Under the pieces are notes generated by a model. That model ran no database searches and was not told where the DNA came from. It saw only the letters and a list, made by a program, of their open reading frames with translations. Of a DNA stretch of 64,000 nt, positions 23,580-33,569 are shown piece by piece. Source of the stretch: Sphaerotilus mobilis (GTDB lineage: Bacteria; Pseudomonadota; Gammaproteobacteria; Burkholderiales; Burkholderiaceae_C); NCBI RefSeq assembly GCF_004216565.1, contig NZ_SGWV01000015.1:1-64000 (forward strand). Direction: 5' to 3'. The position numbers and the translations under genes were made by a program. Position 1 is the stretch's first letter. The number at the start of each line of letters is the position of its first letter.

Positions 23580-24752
23580 TCAGGTCAGACGCTTGTGGGC
23601 GGCGATGTCCAGCCAGCCGGACCATTGCTCGGGCGTCCAGCCCTCGCGCAGCGCCCGTCGCATCACCGCCTGCGGGCTCTCGGGCGCCAGGCCGCCCAGG
23701 GGCGGATCGCGGTCCAGGTTGGTCGGGAATGCATAGCCTTCGGCGCACGCGGCCACCGCACGGTCCACGCCGTCGCCGTCGAGCTCGCCTTGACCCAGCA
23801 TCGCCAGCAGATGCGGATACAAGGTCCGCGACATGCCGTCGCGGTCAACCGACTCCATCGCCCGCCCGAAGGCCGACGAGACCTGCAGCAGGTTGGCCAT
23901 GCGCTGGATGTCGTGCGAGCGGTTCTCGCCGGCCGCGTGCAGCAAGGCGGGGTTGAAGAACACGGCATCACCCTTGCCCAGCGGCAGTTGCACGCGGTGC
24001 TCGGCGAAGTGCGCGCGGAAGTCGTCCCGATCGGCCAGCAGATAGCCGTGGGCGTACTTCTGCGAATGCGGCAGGTAGAGCGTTGGCCCGCTCTCCAGCG
24101 GCATGTCCACATGCGCCACGGCGCCTTGCAAGGTCAGCATCGGCGACAGGCGGTGCACATGCGCCGGATAGCGCTCGGCCTGGGCGGGCGAGCAGAAGCC
24201 GAGGTGGTAGTCCCGATGTGGCGTCTGCGCGGCGCCACCCGGCCGCACGTTGTTGACCTGCGAGGTGATCTGGTAGGCCGGCCCCAGCCACGCCTGGCTG
24301 GCCAGCGCGATCATGTCGTTGGCGTAGTAGCGCGCGAACGAGACCGGGTCGATCCGGCAGAGCTTCTCCAGCGCATTCCAGACGCGGTCATTGGCGCCCG
24401 CCTTGGCGAAGTGGTCGCCCCCGCTGCTGCTGCTGCGTTCGCGGTCGATGATGTCCTGGAAGCGTGCCGTCACCGCATCGACCTCCGGCGCGGCCACCGC
24501 ACCTTGCAGCACCAGGATGCCGGGCCCTTCTTCCCACACCCAGGCCCACTCGGCCATCAGCGCATCCCGGGCCTCGACCGATCGAGCCAGCCGCTCGCGC
24601 AGCGACGCGCAGTCGTAGACGGGCACGTCGCCCAGCAGGCGTGCGGCCTGTGGGCAGCCAGCCGGATCCGTGTGTGCGGACAGGACGCTGCGCAAGTCGT
24701 CCAGCCGGGCCTCATCGGCACGCAGCCAGCGCGGGGAAGTGGGGTGGTTCAT
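23580..24752 (-). CDS. Phytanoyl-CoA dioxygenase (PhyH)-family protein
   Basis: A 390-residue non-haem Fe(II)/2-oxoglutarate oxygenase-like protein. Iron ligands are visible as HRDYH near residue 180 (His-x-Asp) and a later His in FNPALLHAAGENRSHDIQRMAN, with the 2-oxoglutarate-binding Arg expected in that last block. PLGKGDAVFFN is the characteristic strand before it. Members hydroxylate small molecules. The pairing with a sugar-type dehydrogenase and the LacI gene starting 140 bp away in the opposite direction suggests a role in carbohydrate or polyol catabolism. Confidence 0.82.
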   Translation of the reverse strand: MNHPTSPRWLRADEARLDDLRSVLSAHTDPAGCPQAARLLGDVPVYDCASLRERLARSVEARDALMAEWAWVWEEGPGILVLQGAVAAPEVDAVTARFQDIIDRERSSSSGGDHFAKAGANDRVWNALEKLCRIDPVSFARYYANDMIALASQAWLGPAYQITSQVNNVRPGGAAQTPHRDYHLGFCSPAQAERYPAHVHRLSPMLTLQGAVAHVDMPLESGPTLYLPHSQKYAHGYLLADRDDFRAHFAEHRVQLPLGKGDAVFFNPALLHAAGENRSHDIQRMANLLQVSSAFGRAMESVDRDGMSRTLYPHLLAMLGQGELDGDGVDRAVAACAEGYAFPTNLDRDPPLGGLAPESPQAVMRRALREGWTPEQWSGWLDIAAHKRLT

Positions 24753-24892
24753 GGGGCGTCCTGGGGTGCGTTGTCTTGATGGAAGTTTAGGAAGGCCGGG
24801 CGCCGACGGGCGGTCAAAACACCTCAGAAACACCTCAGGAAGATCGCAGAATCCGGGCTCGATGAACGGGCATCGCTCCTGGGGGGAAACAC

Positions 24893-25939
24893 ATGACGCA
24901 CGCCTTTTCCATGAAGGAGATCGCGCTGCAGGCCGGCGTGAGCCTGGCGACGGTGGATCGGGTCCTGCACGGCCGGCCGGGGGTGCGGGCCGCGACGCAG
25001 CGGCGGGTCCGGCAGGCCCAGCTCGAACTGGAGCGGCAGCAGCGCCAGGTCGGCCTGCAAGGCCGTCGCTTCCTGATCGACCTGGTGATGGAGACCCCGA
25101 CGCGCTTCTCGCGCATCGTGCGCGACGCCCTGGACAGCGCGATGCGGCGCATGCACCCGGCCGTCTTCCGGGTGCGCGAGCACGTCGCCGAGACCTGGGC
25201 CGCAGACGAGCTGGTGGACCTGCTCGACGCCCTCGCGCGACGCGGCAGCCACGGCGTGCTGCTCAAGGCCCCCGACGTCCCGGTCGTGGCCGATGCCGCA
25301 GCGCGCCTGCAGGCCAAGGGCATCCCGGTCGTCACCTTGGTCACCGACATCCACCCTGGCTCGCGCAGCGCCTACGTTGGGCTGGACAACCGCAGTGCCG
25401 GGCAGACGGCGGCCTACCTGATGGCGTCATGGCTCGGGCCGGCGCCCACCGACATCCTGGTGTCCAGCAGTGGCCAGCGCTTCCAGGGCGAAGGCGAGCG
25501 GATCCAGGCCTTCGCACAGGCGATGTCCATGCATCAGCCGGGCCACCGGGTGCGGGTGCTCGACACCGGCCTGGGCCTGCACGCCCCGACGGTGGCCGTG
25601 GTCGCGCAGCTGCTGGCGCGCTGCCCCGAGGTGGCAGCCGTGTATTCGGTCGGCGGCGCCAATGCCGCCATCCTCGCCGCGTTCGATCAGGCGCAGCGTC
25701 CCTGCCGGGCCTTCATCGGCCACGACCTGGACGAGGACAACCTCGCCCTGCTGCGGGCAGGACGGCTGTCGAGCGTCCTGCACCATGACCTGCTGCACGA
25801 CCTGCACATGGCCTGCCAGGTGGTGATGCAGGCCCACGGCGCGGCACCTGCGGCCTTGACGTCAACCCGATCCAACGTCGAGGTCATCACACCGTTCAAC
25901 CTGCCAGGCACGGTCGCTTCCGTGGGGCATGGGCCATGA
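24893..25939 (+). CDS. LacI-family transcriptional regulator (348 aa)
   Basis: The N-terminal DNA-binding domain reads FSMKEIALQAGVSLATVDRVLHGRPGVRAATQRRVRQA (residues 5-42). The sugar-binding effector domain follows from about residue 60, with IRQTAAYLMASWLG-type helices and a C-terminal AFIGHDLDEDNLALL block. The VDRVLHGRPGV variant is typical of the TreR/YhaJ-like branch that binds amino sugars or polyols. It is divergent from the PhyH/Gfo operon and probably represses it. It is the only intact LacI gene in the window. Confidence 0.9.
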   Translation: MTHAFSMKEIALQAGVSLATVDRVLHGRPGVRAATQRRVRQAQLELERQQRQVGLQGRRFLIDLVMETPTRFSRIVRDALDSAMRRMHPAVFRVREHVAETWAADELVDLLDALARRGSHGVLLKAPDVPVVADAAARLQAKGIPVVTLVTDIHPGSRSAYVGLDNRSAGQTAAYLMASWLGPAPTDILVSSSGQRFQGEGERIQAFAQAMSMHQPGHRVRVLDTGLGLHAPTVAVVAQLLARCPEVAAVYSVGGANAAILAAFDQAQRPCRAFIGHDLDEDNLALLRAGRLSSVLHHDLLHDLHMACQVVMQAHGAAPAALTSTRSNVEVITPFNLPGTVASVGHGP

Positions 25940-26182
25940 TGGAGCCGCAGCCAGCGTCCGTGCACAGCGCGCTCGACGTTGGCCGGGACCCAACCGTCGG
26001 CCGTCCCACAGCACGACAACGCCATCGCTGTTCGAACGGGATGTTGTGGTCTGCTGCTCAGCGTCACGACCGAGGCCCACCCAATCGTCAAGTGCGGGCT
26101 GCCGCCCCAATGGCCACGAGCAAATCATGACTCGGGCCCAGCTTGATACCGTCAGACATACCGTCAGGTCAGTGGCGTCGCT
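25940..26182. other. Gene-poor spacer before the right direct repeat
   Basis: No supported gene was found. Two short copies of an ATACCGTCAG-like element occur at about 26147-26167, just before the 36-bp repeat. The composition is ordinary. It probably contains the terminator region of the LacI gene and debris from the recombination that produced the flanking repeats. Confidence 0.4.
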
Positions 26183-26218
26183 CTGCCACAGGCACCGTCA
26201 GGGCGATCGGCACAAGCG
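26183..26218 (+). repeat. Direct repeat, right copy (36 bp)
   Basis: Right partner of 20516-20551, with 34 of 36 identical positions in the same orientation. It ends 8 bp before the stop codon of the minus-strand beta-propeller gene. Read on the minus strand both copies encode a PxALTxPVA-like peptide, so they may be remnants of a duplicated gene end. Confidence 0.8.
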
Positions 26219-26225
26219 ACCCGCG

Positions 26226-27113
26226 TCAGGTCCGATAGGACACAAACGCGATGCGCCGACCGTCCGGCGACCACGAGTTGACGTTCATCGTCCCCTGCCC
26301 GCCGAACAACTGCGCGATCACGCGGGACTCGCCTCCTTCGGTCGACGCCAGCCGGATCTCCACCTGGCGATCGGGTGGATGGTCGCCCGGCGCGACGTCG
26401 TCGCGCCCATAGGCCACGTAGACCACGCGCCGGCCATCGGGCGAGACGTGTGGGAACCAGCTGTTGCGGTCCTCGCGCACCATGTGCGTCGGCTCGCTGC
26501 CGTCGGCGTTCATGCGCCAGACCTGCATCAGCCCGCTGCGCGTCGAGTTGAACCAGATGTGGCGGCCGTCGGGTGAGTACTCGGGCCCGTCGTCCAGCCC
26601 GGGCGTGTCGGTGAGTCGCGTCTCCGGTCCGCCATCGATGTTGATCGTGTAGATGTCGTACTGCCCGCCGCGCTCGGCGCAATAGGCCAGTCGCCGGCCA
26701 TCGGGCGACCAGCCGTGCAGGTAGCTCGGCCCCCGTTCCGTCACGAGGCGGGGCTCGCCACCGCCGATCGGCACGATGTAGATGCGCGACTCGACGTCCT
26801 CGTGCGCGAAGTGGCTGATCGCCAGCTCGGTGTCGTCCGGCGACAGCACGTGGTCGTTGTTGCAGTCGACCGCGAAGCCAGTGTCGATGCGTGTGACCTC
26901 GCCGCTCGCCAAGTCGTGGGCATGCATCAGGCCCTGGCTGTTGAAGATCAGCCTGCGACCGTCGCGGGTCCAGTTCGGTGCCTCGATGACGGCGTCGAAG
27001 ACCTTCAGCACGGTGCGCTTGCCGGTGTCGACATCCAGCGTCTCGAGCACGCTGGTGGAGGCGCGCCGCGCCAGCAACGCGCGCAGTTCGAGAAGGGTCA
27101 GGTTGCCGGGCAT
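26226..27113 (-). CDS. TolB/PD40-type beta-propeller protein (295 aa)
   Basis: Repeated blades contain the PD40 consensus: TRDGRRLIFNSQG, SPDDTELAISHF, SPDGRRLAYCAERGGQYDIYTINIDGG, SPDGRHIWFNSTRSGLMQVWRMNADGS, SPDGRRVVYVAYGRDD and SPDGRRIAFVSY. No signal peptide is visible, so unlike TolB it is probably cytoplasmic. Such propellers occur in oligogalacturonate lyase-like and sugar-processing proteins. It starts three bases after the stop of the VOC gene, so it is the last gene of that minus-strand unit. Confidence 0.83.
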   Translation of the reverse strand: MPGNLTLLELRALLARRASTSVLETLDVDTGKRTVLKVFDAVIEAPNWTRDGRRLIFNSQGLMHAHDLASGEVTRIDTGFAVDCNNDHVLSPDDTELAISHFAHEDVESRIYIVPIGGGEPRLVTERGPSYLHGWSPDGRRLAYCAERGGQYDIYTINIDGGPETRLTDTPGLDDGPEYSPDGRHIWFNSTRSGLMQVWRMNADGSEPTHMVREDRNSWFPHVSPDGRRVVYVAYGRDDVAPGDHPPDRQVEIRLASTEGGESRVIAQLFGGQGTMNVNSWSPDGRRIAFVSYRT

Positions 27114-27116
27114 GGA

Positions 27117-27623
27117 TCACCTCATCTCGTCGAAGGGCTGCGCCGCACCGCTGAGCAGTGCCTGCATCAGCTGCGTGTGGTCGGCCTGGTGATTGACGCT
27201 CAACTCCAGCCCGAGCTGCGCCCGGGTGTCGACATAGCTGTACGACCCGCCCGGCCAGTAGCCGACGTGATACGGCAGGCCCACGCCGATCTCGCCAAGC
27301 TCACGCTGGAAGGCCCGGCGGTCATCGACCTGCAGGCAAACGTGGAAGACGCCCTGCCCGTGCCGATCGAGGTGATCGCGCCACGGGCTGGGGCCAGGGC
27401 CGGGCTGCATCAGCTCCAGCACCATGTGGCCGAGGTCGTGCTTGGCGACCTGGCAATCGACGTAGTCGGCCGGCTGGCCGTGTGTGTGGTGGACGATGGC
27501 GCCCTGGAAGATCACCTCGACCGGCGCCTCCGGGCGGTCGAGCAGGCGGGCCCAGTGGGCGTTGGCCTGGCGCACGTCGTGGACGACGATGCAGATCTGG
27601 AAGAGTTTGGGTGGGCTGGACAT
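27117..27623 (-). CDS. VOC-family protein, methylmalonyl-CoA epimerase-like (168 aa)
   Basis: Two VOC modules of the glyoxalase_4 type: LFQICIVVHDVRQANAHWARLLDRP at the start and VFHVCLQVDDRRAFQRELGEIGV in the second, ending YSYVDTRAQLGLELSVNHQ. This arrangement resembles methylmalonyl-CoA epimerase and related lyases. The start at 27623 is chosen for the standard N-terminus. It follows the thiolase-led beta-oxidation genes on the same strand after a gap of about 110 bp and precedes the propeller gene by 3 bp. Confidence 0.8.
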   Translation of the reverse strand: MSSPPKLFQICIVVHDVRQANAHWARLLDRPEAPVEVIFQGAIVHHTHGQPADYVDCQVAKHDLGHMVLELMQPGPGPSPWRDHLDRHGQGVFHVCLQVDDRRAFQRELGEIGVGLPYHVGYWPGGSYSYVDTRAQLGLELSVNHQADHTQLMQALLSGAAQPFDEMR

Positions 27624-27735
27624 GTCGTGGCTGGGTCTGAGGTGTAGGATGGCGAACGAAGCGCGCGCAGCATGACGCATGGCCATGCCAGGGTGCAAGC
27701 GACGGCAGATTCGGCGCCGCGCAATGCACCGGACC

Positions 27736-28938
27736 TCACACCCGCTCGACGATCACCGCAATCCCCTGCCCAACGCCGATGCACATCGTGCACAGCGCAT
27801 AACGCCCACCGGTGCGGTGCAACTGGTTGACGGCAGTCGTCACCAGCCGCGCGCCACTCGCGCCCAGCGGATGGCCGAGCGCGATGGCACCGCCGTTCGG
27901 GTTCACGCGCGCATCGTCATCGGCCAGCCCGAGGCCGCGCAGCACGGCCAGCCCCTGGGCGGCGAAGGCCTCGTTCAGCTCGATGACATCCATCTGATCG
28001 AGCTTCAGCCCCGTCTGCGCCAGCACCTTCAGCGTCGCCGGTGCGGGGCCGTAGCCCATGATCCGCGGGGCCAGGCCTGCCGTGCCCATGCCGACCACGC
28101 GGGCGCGCGGCGTCAGGCCATAGCGGGCCACGTTCGCCTCATCGGCGAGCAGCAAGGCACACGCGCCGTCGTTGACGCCACTGGCGTTGCCGGCCGTCAC
28201 CGTGCCATCGGGACGCACGACGCCCTTCAACTTCGCGAGCGCTTCCAGGCTGGTCTCGCGCGGGTGTTCGTCCTTGCTGACGATCACCGCATCGCCTTTC
28301 TTCTGCGAGATCGTGACCGGGCAGATCTCGGCATCGAACACACCGGCCTTCTGCGCCGCCACGGCCTTTTGCTGCGACGCCAAGGCCATGCGGTCCTGCG
28401 CCTCACGCTCGATGCCGAAGTCGGTGGCGACGTTCTCGGCCGTCTCGGGCATCGAGTCGACGCCGTACTGCGCCTTCATCAGCTTGTTGACGAAACGCCA
28501 GCCGATGGTGGTGTCGTACACGGCGTTGGCGCGTGAGAAGGCGCTCTCGGCCTTGGGCATGACGAACGGGGCGCGGCTCATGCTTTCGACGCCGCCGGCA
28601 ATCATCAGGCCCGCTTCGCCGGACTTGATGGCGCGGGCGGCCGAACCGATCGCGTCCATGCCCGATCCGCAGAGGCGGTTGATCGTGGCGCCGGGCACCT
28701 CCATCGGCAGGCCGGCCAGCAGCGCGCTCATGCGAGCCACGTTGCGGTTGTCTTCGCCGGCCTGATTCGCGCATCCATACAGAACATCGACGACAGCCGC
28801 CCAGTCGACCTGCGGGTTGCGGTCCATCAGGGCCTTGATCGGGATCGCACCGAGATCGTCGGCACGGACGATGGACAGCGCACCGCCGTAGCGGCCGAAG
28901 GGGGTGCGGATGGCGTCGCAGATGTAGGCGTGGGTCAT
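27736..28938 (-). CDS. Acetyl-CoA acyltransferase, 3-oxoadipyl-CoA thiolase-like (400 aa)
   Basis: A thiolase with all catalytic elements: the acyl-carrying Cys in [13 protein letters not shown] near residue 90, the His in [15 protein letters not shown], and the second Cys in [12 protein letters not shown]. The motif [16 protein letters not shown] near residue 55 and the [18 protein letters not shown] end match the PcaF/PaaJ group that cleaves 3-oxoadipyl-CoA. Here it could also cleave another 3-oxoacyl-CoA. It is the fourth enzyme of a tight minus-strand beta-oxidation operon. Confidence 0.9.
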   Translation of the reverse strand: MTHAYICDAIRTPFGRYGGALSIVRADDLGAIPIKALMDRNPQVDWAAVVDVLYGCANQAGEDNRNVARMSALLAGLPMEVPGATINRLCGSGMDAIGSAARAIKSGEAGLMIAGGVESMSRAPFVMPKAESAFSRANAVYDTTIGWRFVNKLMKAQYGVDSMPETAENVATDFGIEREAQDRMALASQQKAVAAQKAGVFDAEICPVTISQKKGDAVIVSKDEHPRETSLEALAKLKGVVRPDGTVTAGNASGVNDGACALLLADEANVARYGLTPRARVVGMGTAGLAPRIMGYGPAPATLKVLAQTGLKLDQMDVIELNEAFAAQGLAVLRGLGLADDDARVNPNGGAIALGHPLGASGARLVTTAVNQLHRTGGRYALCTMCIGVGQGIAVIVERV

Positions 28939-28964
28939 TGGGTAGGTGTTCGGAGGGATGGGGT

Positions 28965-31013
28965 TCAGTCGAGCAGCAGGGCCAGCGCCGCCTCGTCGGC
29001 CAGACGCATGCCGCGACCACCGGCCGCGACGAGTTCGCGCAGTTCGGCCAACAGCTGCTTTCGATCCTGCTCTCGGGCCCAGAAGACCGGGCCGCCCTGC
29101 CAGCGCGGGAAGCCGTAGCCCTGGACCAGCACGACGTCGATGTCACCCGGGCGAGACGACACGCCATCGGCGTGCAGGCAGGCGGCCTCGTTGACCATGG
29201 CCAGCAGGGCGCGGCGCACGATCTCGTCGGCCTTCAGCGCGTGCCGCTGCAGGCCACGGGCGGCGCTGGCCTGCTCGATCAGGCCACGCACGGTCTCGTC
29301 GGTGGACGGCGCACGCTGGCCGTCGGTGTAGCGGTAGTAGCCGGCACCGCTCTTCTGCCCCATGCGGCCCTGCTCGCAGAGTTGCGCCAGCACCGGCACG
29401 TGGCGCTCGCGCGGGTCGCGTGTGGCCGCCTGGGCAAGGCGCATGCGCCAGGCGATGTCCAGGCCGGACAGGTCGGCCACGGCGAATGGCCCCATCGCAA
29501 CGCCGAAGGCCGTCAAGGCACGGTCGACGTCCTCGGGCCAGGCGCCGTCCTCGAGCATGAACTCGCACTGGCGTCGGTAGGCGTTGTAGACGCGGTTGCC
29601 GATGAAGCCGAAGGCGTTGCCGCACAGCACCGGCGACTTGCGCAGCGTGCGGCCCAGCGCCATGCCGGTGGCCAACACGTCGGCTGCCGTGTCGCGACTG
29701 CGGATGACCTCCAGCAGCTTCATCACGTTGGCCGGACTGAAGAAGTGCAGACCCAGCACGTCCTGCGGGCGCGAGGTCACGGCCGCGATGGTGTCGATGT
29801 CCAGGTAGGACGTGTTGGTGGCCAGCACCGCGCCAGGACGGGCGACTGCATCAAGCCGGCGGAAGACGTCCTGCTTGACCGACAGCTCCTCGAACACCGC
29901 CTCGATCACCAGGTCGGCACGACCGATGGCCTGCCAGTCGATGGTGGGCAGCAAGCGGGCCTGAACGGCGACGGCTGCGTGTTCATCGAGCTTGCCAGCC
30001 GACACGCGCGCGGCATAGTGGTCGGCCACACGGTGGCGACCACGCGACAACGCGGCGTCGTCCTGTTCGACCAGGATCACGTCCAGGCCGGCATCGAGCG
30101 CGCAGATCGCGATGCCCGTGCCCATCGTGCCGGCGCCGATGACCGCCACGGTCGACACTGGGCGCGGCGCGACCTGCAGCGCATCGGGCAGGCGCGCGCT
30201 CTCTCGTTCGGCCTTGAACTGGTGGCGCAGCGCACGCGCCTCGGTGGAGCCGATCAGGCCGAGAAACAAGGACCGCTCCAGCGCCAGACCTTCATCCATC
30301 GGTCCTGCCGAAGCCGCCACCGCATCCAGCAACGCGGCATAGGCCGGCTGCAGGCGTTGGCGCGCATTCAGCCGCTGGCGGGCCAGCGAGACCTTGGTGG
30401 ACACATAACCCGGGTCCAGGTGGATGCGATCGGCATGGGGCCACGGCGCGCCGGCATCTGCAAGCTCCGCAGCACAGGCACACGCGGCGTCCAGCAGATG
30501 GCCCTCCACCACTCGATCGAAGAGGCTGGTGTCGACGAATTCGGAGGCGGTCTTCTGTGTACCGCCGAGCATCAGGCCGAGCGCCACATCGATGCCGGCC
30601 AGCCGAGGCAGCCGCTGGGTGCCACCCGAGCCGGGAATCAGACCCAAAGTGACCTCTGGCAGGCCAACCTTGGCCCGGCGGGTCGCGACACGACCGTGGC
30701 AGGCCAGCGCCAGCTCCAGTCCACCGCCAAGTGCCACACCGTCGATGGCGGCGACCACGGGCTTGCTGCTGTGGCGGACCTGCTCCAGCACGCTGCGAAG
30801 GATGGGCTCCGCGAACTGGCGCGGGGTGCCGAACTCGGTCACGTCCGCACCCGCCGAGAAAGCTCGCTCGCTGCCGGTCAGCACGATGGCGCGGATGGCG
30901 GGGTCGGCCTGCGCCGCCGTCAGTGCCGAGACGATGCGAACGCGCAGAGCGTGGTCCAGACTGTTCAGGGGTGGGTTGTCGAGCGTGACGACTGCGATGT
31001 CGTGGCAAGGCAT
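28965..31013 (-). CDS. Bifunctional enoyl-CoA hydratase/3-hydroxyacyl-CoA dehydrogenase
   Basis: At 682 residues it has the FadB/FadJ fusion layout. The N-terminal crotonase domain includes [31 protein letters not shown] and [20 protein letters not shown], with both catalytic Glu positions. The NAD-binding dehydrogenase from about residue 290 includes [22 protein letters not shown] and [17 protein letters not shown] with the catalytic His, followed by two C-terminal helical domains. It hydrates 2-enoyl-CoA and oxidises the 3-hydroxyacyl-CoA product. It lies 26 bp before the thiolase and 15 bp after the CoA-transferase. Confidence 0.92.
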   Translation of the reverse strand: MPCHDIAVVTLDNPPLNSLDHALRVRIVSALTAAQADPAIRAIVLTGSERAFSAGADVTEFGTPRQFAEPILRSVLEQVRHSSKPVVAAIDGVALGGGLELALACHGRVATRRAKVGLPEVTLGLIPGSGGTQRLPRLAGIDVALGLMLGGTQKTASEFVDTSLFDRVVEGHLLDAACACAAELADAGAPWPHADRIHLDPGYVSTKVSLARQRLNARQRLQPAYAALLDAVAASAGPMDEGLALERSLFLGLIGSTEARALRHQFKAERESARLPDALQVAPRPVSTVAVIGAGTMGTGIAICALDAGLDVILVEQDDAALSRGRHRVADHYAARVSAGKLDEHAAVAVQARLLPTIDWQAIGRADLVIEAVFEELSVKQDVFRRLDAVARPGAVLATNTSYLDIDTIAAVTSRPQDVLGLHFFSPANVMKLLEVIRSRDTAADVLATGMALGRTLRKSPVLCGNAFGFIGNRVYNAYRRQCEFMLEDGAWPEDVDRALTAFGVAMGPFAVADLSGLDIAWRMRLAQAATRDPRERHVPVLAQLCEQGRMGQKSGAGYYRYTDGQRAPSTDETVRGLIEQASAARGLQRHALKADEIVRRALLAMVNEAACLHADGVSSRPGDIDVVLVQGYGFPRWQGGPVFWAREQDRKQLLAELRELVAAGGRGMRLADEAALALLLD

Positions 31014-31028
31014 GGGGGGTCTCTTGGG

Positions 31029-32285
31029 TCAGATGATCGATCGGGCCTTGAGCGCCGCCAGATCGGCGTCGGACTGTCCGGCCAGTTCCTTCAGCACCTC
31101 CTCGGTGTGCTGGCCCAGAAGCGGCGGGGCGATGCGGTAGCTCACCGGCGTGGCCGAAAGCTTGAGCGCGCTGGCCGGCACGCTCACCTGTCCGGCAGTC
31201 GGATGTGGCAGGTCGAGCCGCATCTGGCGGGCGATGACCTGCGGGTCGGCGAAGACATCGGCCAGGTCGTTGATCGGGCCGCAGGGCACGCCGATGGCCT
31301 CCAGCGTGGCGATCCAGTCGCTTCGGCTGCGCTGGCGCATCATCGACTCGAGCTCGGCGACCAGTTCGTCGCGGTGGCGCACCCGGGCAGGGTTGGTCGA
31401 GAAGCGTGCATCGAAGGCCAGCTCGCGCCGGCTGCCCGCTTCCACCAGCTTGCCGAACTGGTGGTCATTGCCGCAGGCCACGATGACCCAGCCGTCGGAC
31501 ACCTCGAAGACCTGGTAGGGAACGATGTTGGGGTGTGCGTTGCCCCAGCGCTTGGGCGCCCGATCGGTCGCCAGGTAGTTGCTGGCCATGTTGGCCATCA
31601 GTGAGACCTGCACGTCCAGCAGGCTCATGTCGATGTGCTGGCCTTCGCCGGTGCGGTCGCGGTGCCGCAACGCGGCCAGGATGGCGATGACCGCATGGGC
31701 ACCGGTGGCCAGGTCGGCGATCGCCACCCCGGCCTTCTGCGGACCACCGCCGGGGAGGTCGTCACGTTCGCCGGTCACGCTCATAAAGCCGGCCATGCCC
31801 TGCACGATGAAGTCATAGCCGGCCCTTGGCGCATAGGGTCCCGTCTGGCCAAAGCCCGTGATCGAGCAATAGACCAGACCCGGGTTCAGCGCGCGCAGGC
31901 TGTCAGGGTCCAGCCCGTAGCGGGCCATGTCGCCGACCTTGTAGTTCTCGACCAGCACATCGCACTGCGGAACCAGCTGCCGCACCAGCGCCTGGCCTTC
32001 GGGGCTGGCGAGGTCCAACGTGACCGAGCGCTTGTTGCGGTTGACGGCCAGGAAGTAGGCCGCCTCGCGGGTCTCCTCGCCGTTCGCATCACGGGCATAC
32101 GGTGGCCCCCAGTGGCGGGTGTCGTCACCGGCGCCGGGACGTTCGATCTTGATGACGTCGGCCCCCAGGTCGGCCAGCGTCTGGGTGCACCAGGGGCCGG
32201 CGAGCACGCGCGTCAGGTCCAGAACGCGCAGACCGGTCAAGGCGCCGATGCTGCCGGCGACGGAAGATGTGGCGTGCGTGGTCAT
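31029..32285 (-). CDS. CaiB/BaiF family CoA-transferase (418 aa)
   Basis: A class III CoA-transferase. The N-terminal [31 protein letters not shown] is the family opening, and the catalytic Asp appears in [17 protein letters not shown] near residue 165. [22 protein letters not shown] and the C-terminal [12 protein letters not shown] complete it. It activates a carboxylic acid by moving CoA from an acyl-CoA donor. It sits between an acyl-CoA dehydrogenase (11 bp upstream) and the hydratase/dehydrogenase, so it may start or prime the same pathway. Confidence 0.92.
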   Translation of the reverse strand: MTTHATSSVAGSIGALTGLRVLDLTRVLAGPWCTQTLADLGADVIKIERPGAGDDTRHWGPPYARDANGEETREAAYFLAVNRNKRSVTLDLASPEGQALVRQLVPQCDVLVENYKVGDMARYGLDPDSLRALNPGLVYCSITGFGQTGPYAPRAGYDFIVQGMAGFMSVTGERDDLPGGGPQKAGVAIADLATGAHAVIAILAALRHRDRTGEGQHIDMSLLDVQVSLMANMASNYLATDRAPKRWGNAHPNIVPYQVFEVSDGWVIVACGNDHQFGKLVEAGSRRELAFDARFSTNPARVRHRDELVAELESMMRQRSRSDWIATLEAIGVPCGPINDLADVFADPQVIARQMRLDLPHPTAGQVSVPASALKLSATPVSYRIAPPLLGQHTEEVLKELAGQSDADLAALKARSII

Positions 32286-32295
32286 GTAGCCCCCC

Positions 32296-33456
32296 TCAGC
32301 CTTGGCGCATCAGGTGCTTGCCGATGATGATCTGCTGGATCTGCGTGGTGCCCTCGTACAGGCGCAGCAGACGCACGTCGCGGTAGAAGCGCTCGACCTT
32401 GTATTCGTTGATGTAGCCCGCGCCGCCGTGGATCTGCACGCCACGATCGGCGACGCGGCCCACCATCTCGGTGGTGAACAGCTTGGTGCAGGACGCGTGC
32501 ATGCCGACGTCCGGATCGTCACGGCCGGCGGCCCGCTCGTCGTAGCGACGGGCCGTGGCATGCACCATCGACCAGCCTGCCAGCAATTCGGCCTGGCTGT
32601 CGGCCAGCATCGCCTGGATCAGCTGGAAATCGCCGATGCGCTGGCCGAACTGGCGGCGCTGCTGGGCGTAGGCGATGCTCTCCTGCAGGATGCGTTGCGC
32701 CATGCCGCAAGCGAGCGCCGAGACGTGCAGGCGGCCCCGGTCCAGCACCTTCATCGCCGTCTTGAAGCCACGGCCCGGCACGCCGCCGATGATGTTCGCG
32801 GCCGGGACGCGCACACCATCGAGGTTGACGTCGCAGGTCTTGGTGCCGCGCTGGCCCATCTTCTTGTCAGGCTTGCCCAGCGAGAGCCCGGGGGAGTCGG
32901 CCGGCACGATGAAAGCGGTGATGCCGCCCGCACCGGGCCCGTCGGTGCGAGCCATCAGGGTGAAGGCGCCCGCACGGGTGGCGTTGGTGATGTAGCGCTT
33001 GCTGCCGTGCAGGACGTAGTGATCACCATCGCGTTCACCACGGGTCTTGAGCGAAGCCGCATCCGAGCCCGCATCCGGCTCGGTCAGCGCAAAGGACACG
33101 ATCAGTTCGCCGCTGGCAATCTGCGGCAGCCAGTGCGCCTTCTGCTCGGGCGTGCCGTCCATCAGGATGCCCTGCGAGCCGATGCCGATGTTGGTGCCGA
33201 CCACCGAACGGAAAGCCAGGGCGGTCTGTCCCAGCTCATAGGCGACTTCGCATTCCTGCGCCATCGACAGGCCGATGCCGCCGAAGGCCTCGGGGATCGA
33301 GATGCCGAACAGACCCAGGTCCTTCATGTCGGACACGATGTCGGCGGGCACCTCGTCGTGCTCCTCGACGTGGTTCTCGGCGGGGACCAGGCGTTCGCGG
33401 ACAAAGCGCTGCACGGCGTCCTTGAGCAGCAGGAAGGTTTCTTGATCGAGGGACAT
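32296..33456 (-). CDS. Acyl-CoA dehydrogenase (386 aa)
   Basis: An FAD enzyme with the normal family length. FALTEPDAGSDAASLKT and HGSKRYITNATRAGAFTLMARTDG form the flavin/substrate region. The C-terminal block ERFYRDVRLLRLYEGTTQIQQIIIGKHLM carries the catalytic Glu (YEGT). It introduces the 2,3 double bond in an acyl-CoA and passes electrons to ETF. It is the first gene of the minus-strand operon, divergent from a LysR regulator. Confidence 0.93.
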   Translation of the reverse strand: MSLDQETFLLLKDAVQRFVRERLVPAENHVEEHDEVPADIVSDMKDLGLFGISIPEAFGGIGLSMAQECEVAYELGQTALAFRSVVGTNIGIGSQGILMDGTPEQKAHWLPQIASGELIVSFALTEPDAGSDAASLKTRGERDGDHYVLHGSKRYITNATRAGAFTLMARTDGPGAGGITAFIVPADSPGLSLGKPDKKMGQRGTKTCDVNLDGVRVPAANIIGGVPGRGFKTAMKVLDRGRLHVSALACGMAQRILQESIAYAQQRRQFGQRIGDFQLIQAMLADSQAELLAGWSMVHATARRYDERAAGRDDPDVGMHASCTKLFTTEMVGRVADRGVQIHGGAGYINEYKVERFYRDVRLLRLYEGTTQIQQIIIGKHLMRQG

Positions 33457-33478
33457 GGGCTCTCCAGGGGACAGAAAC

Positions 33479-33535
33479 GATTGTTGGTTCGGTGGTCGTG
33501 TTTGACAATCACAAAGCCGATAAACACACTGTCAA
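33479..33535. promoter_or_regulatory. Putative LysR operator region between acd and lysR
   Basis: The 113-bp divergent spacer contains two overlapping inverted repeats: GATTGT (33479-33484) with ACAATC (33505-33510), and TTGACA (33502-33507) with TGTCAA (33530-33535). Either fits the extended contacts of a LysR tetramer. They probably bind the 33570-34496 regulator to control the beta-oxidation operon. Confidence 0.4.
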
Positions 33536-33569
33536 GCGCTTTCGACGAATCAAACGAACAGGACCCCCA

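Noticed and set aside
33502-33530. Sigma-70 promoter with TTGACA for the LysR gene
   Set aside because: No acceptable -10 element lies 16-18 bp downstream; the TTGACA/TGTCAA pair is better read as part of an operator.
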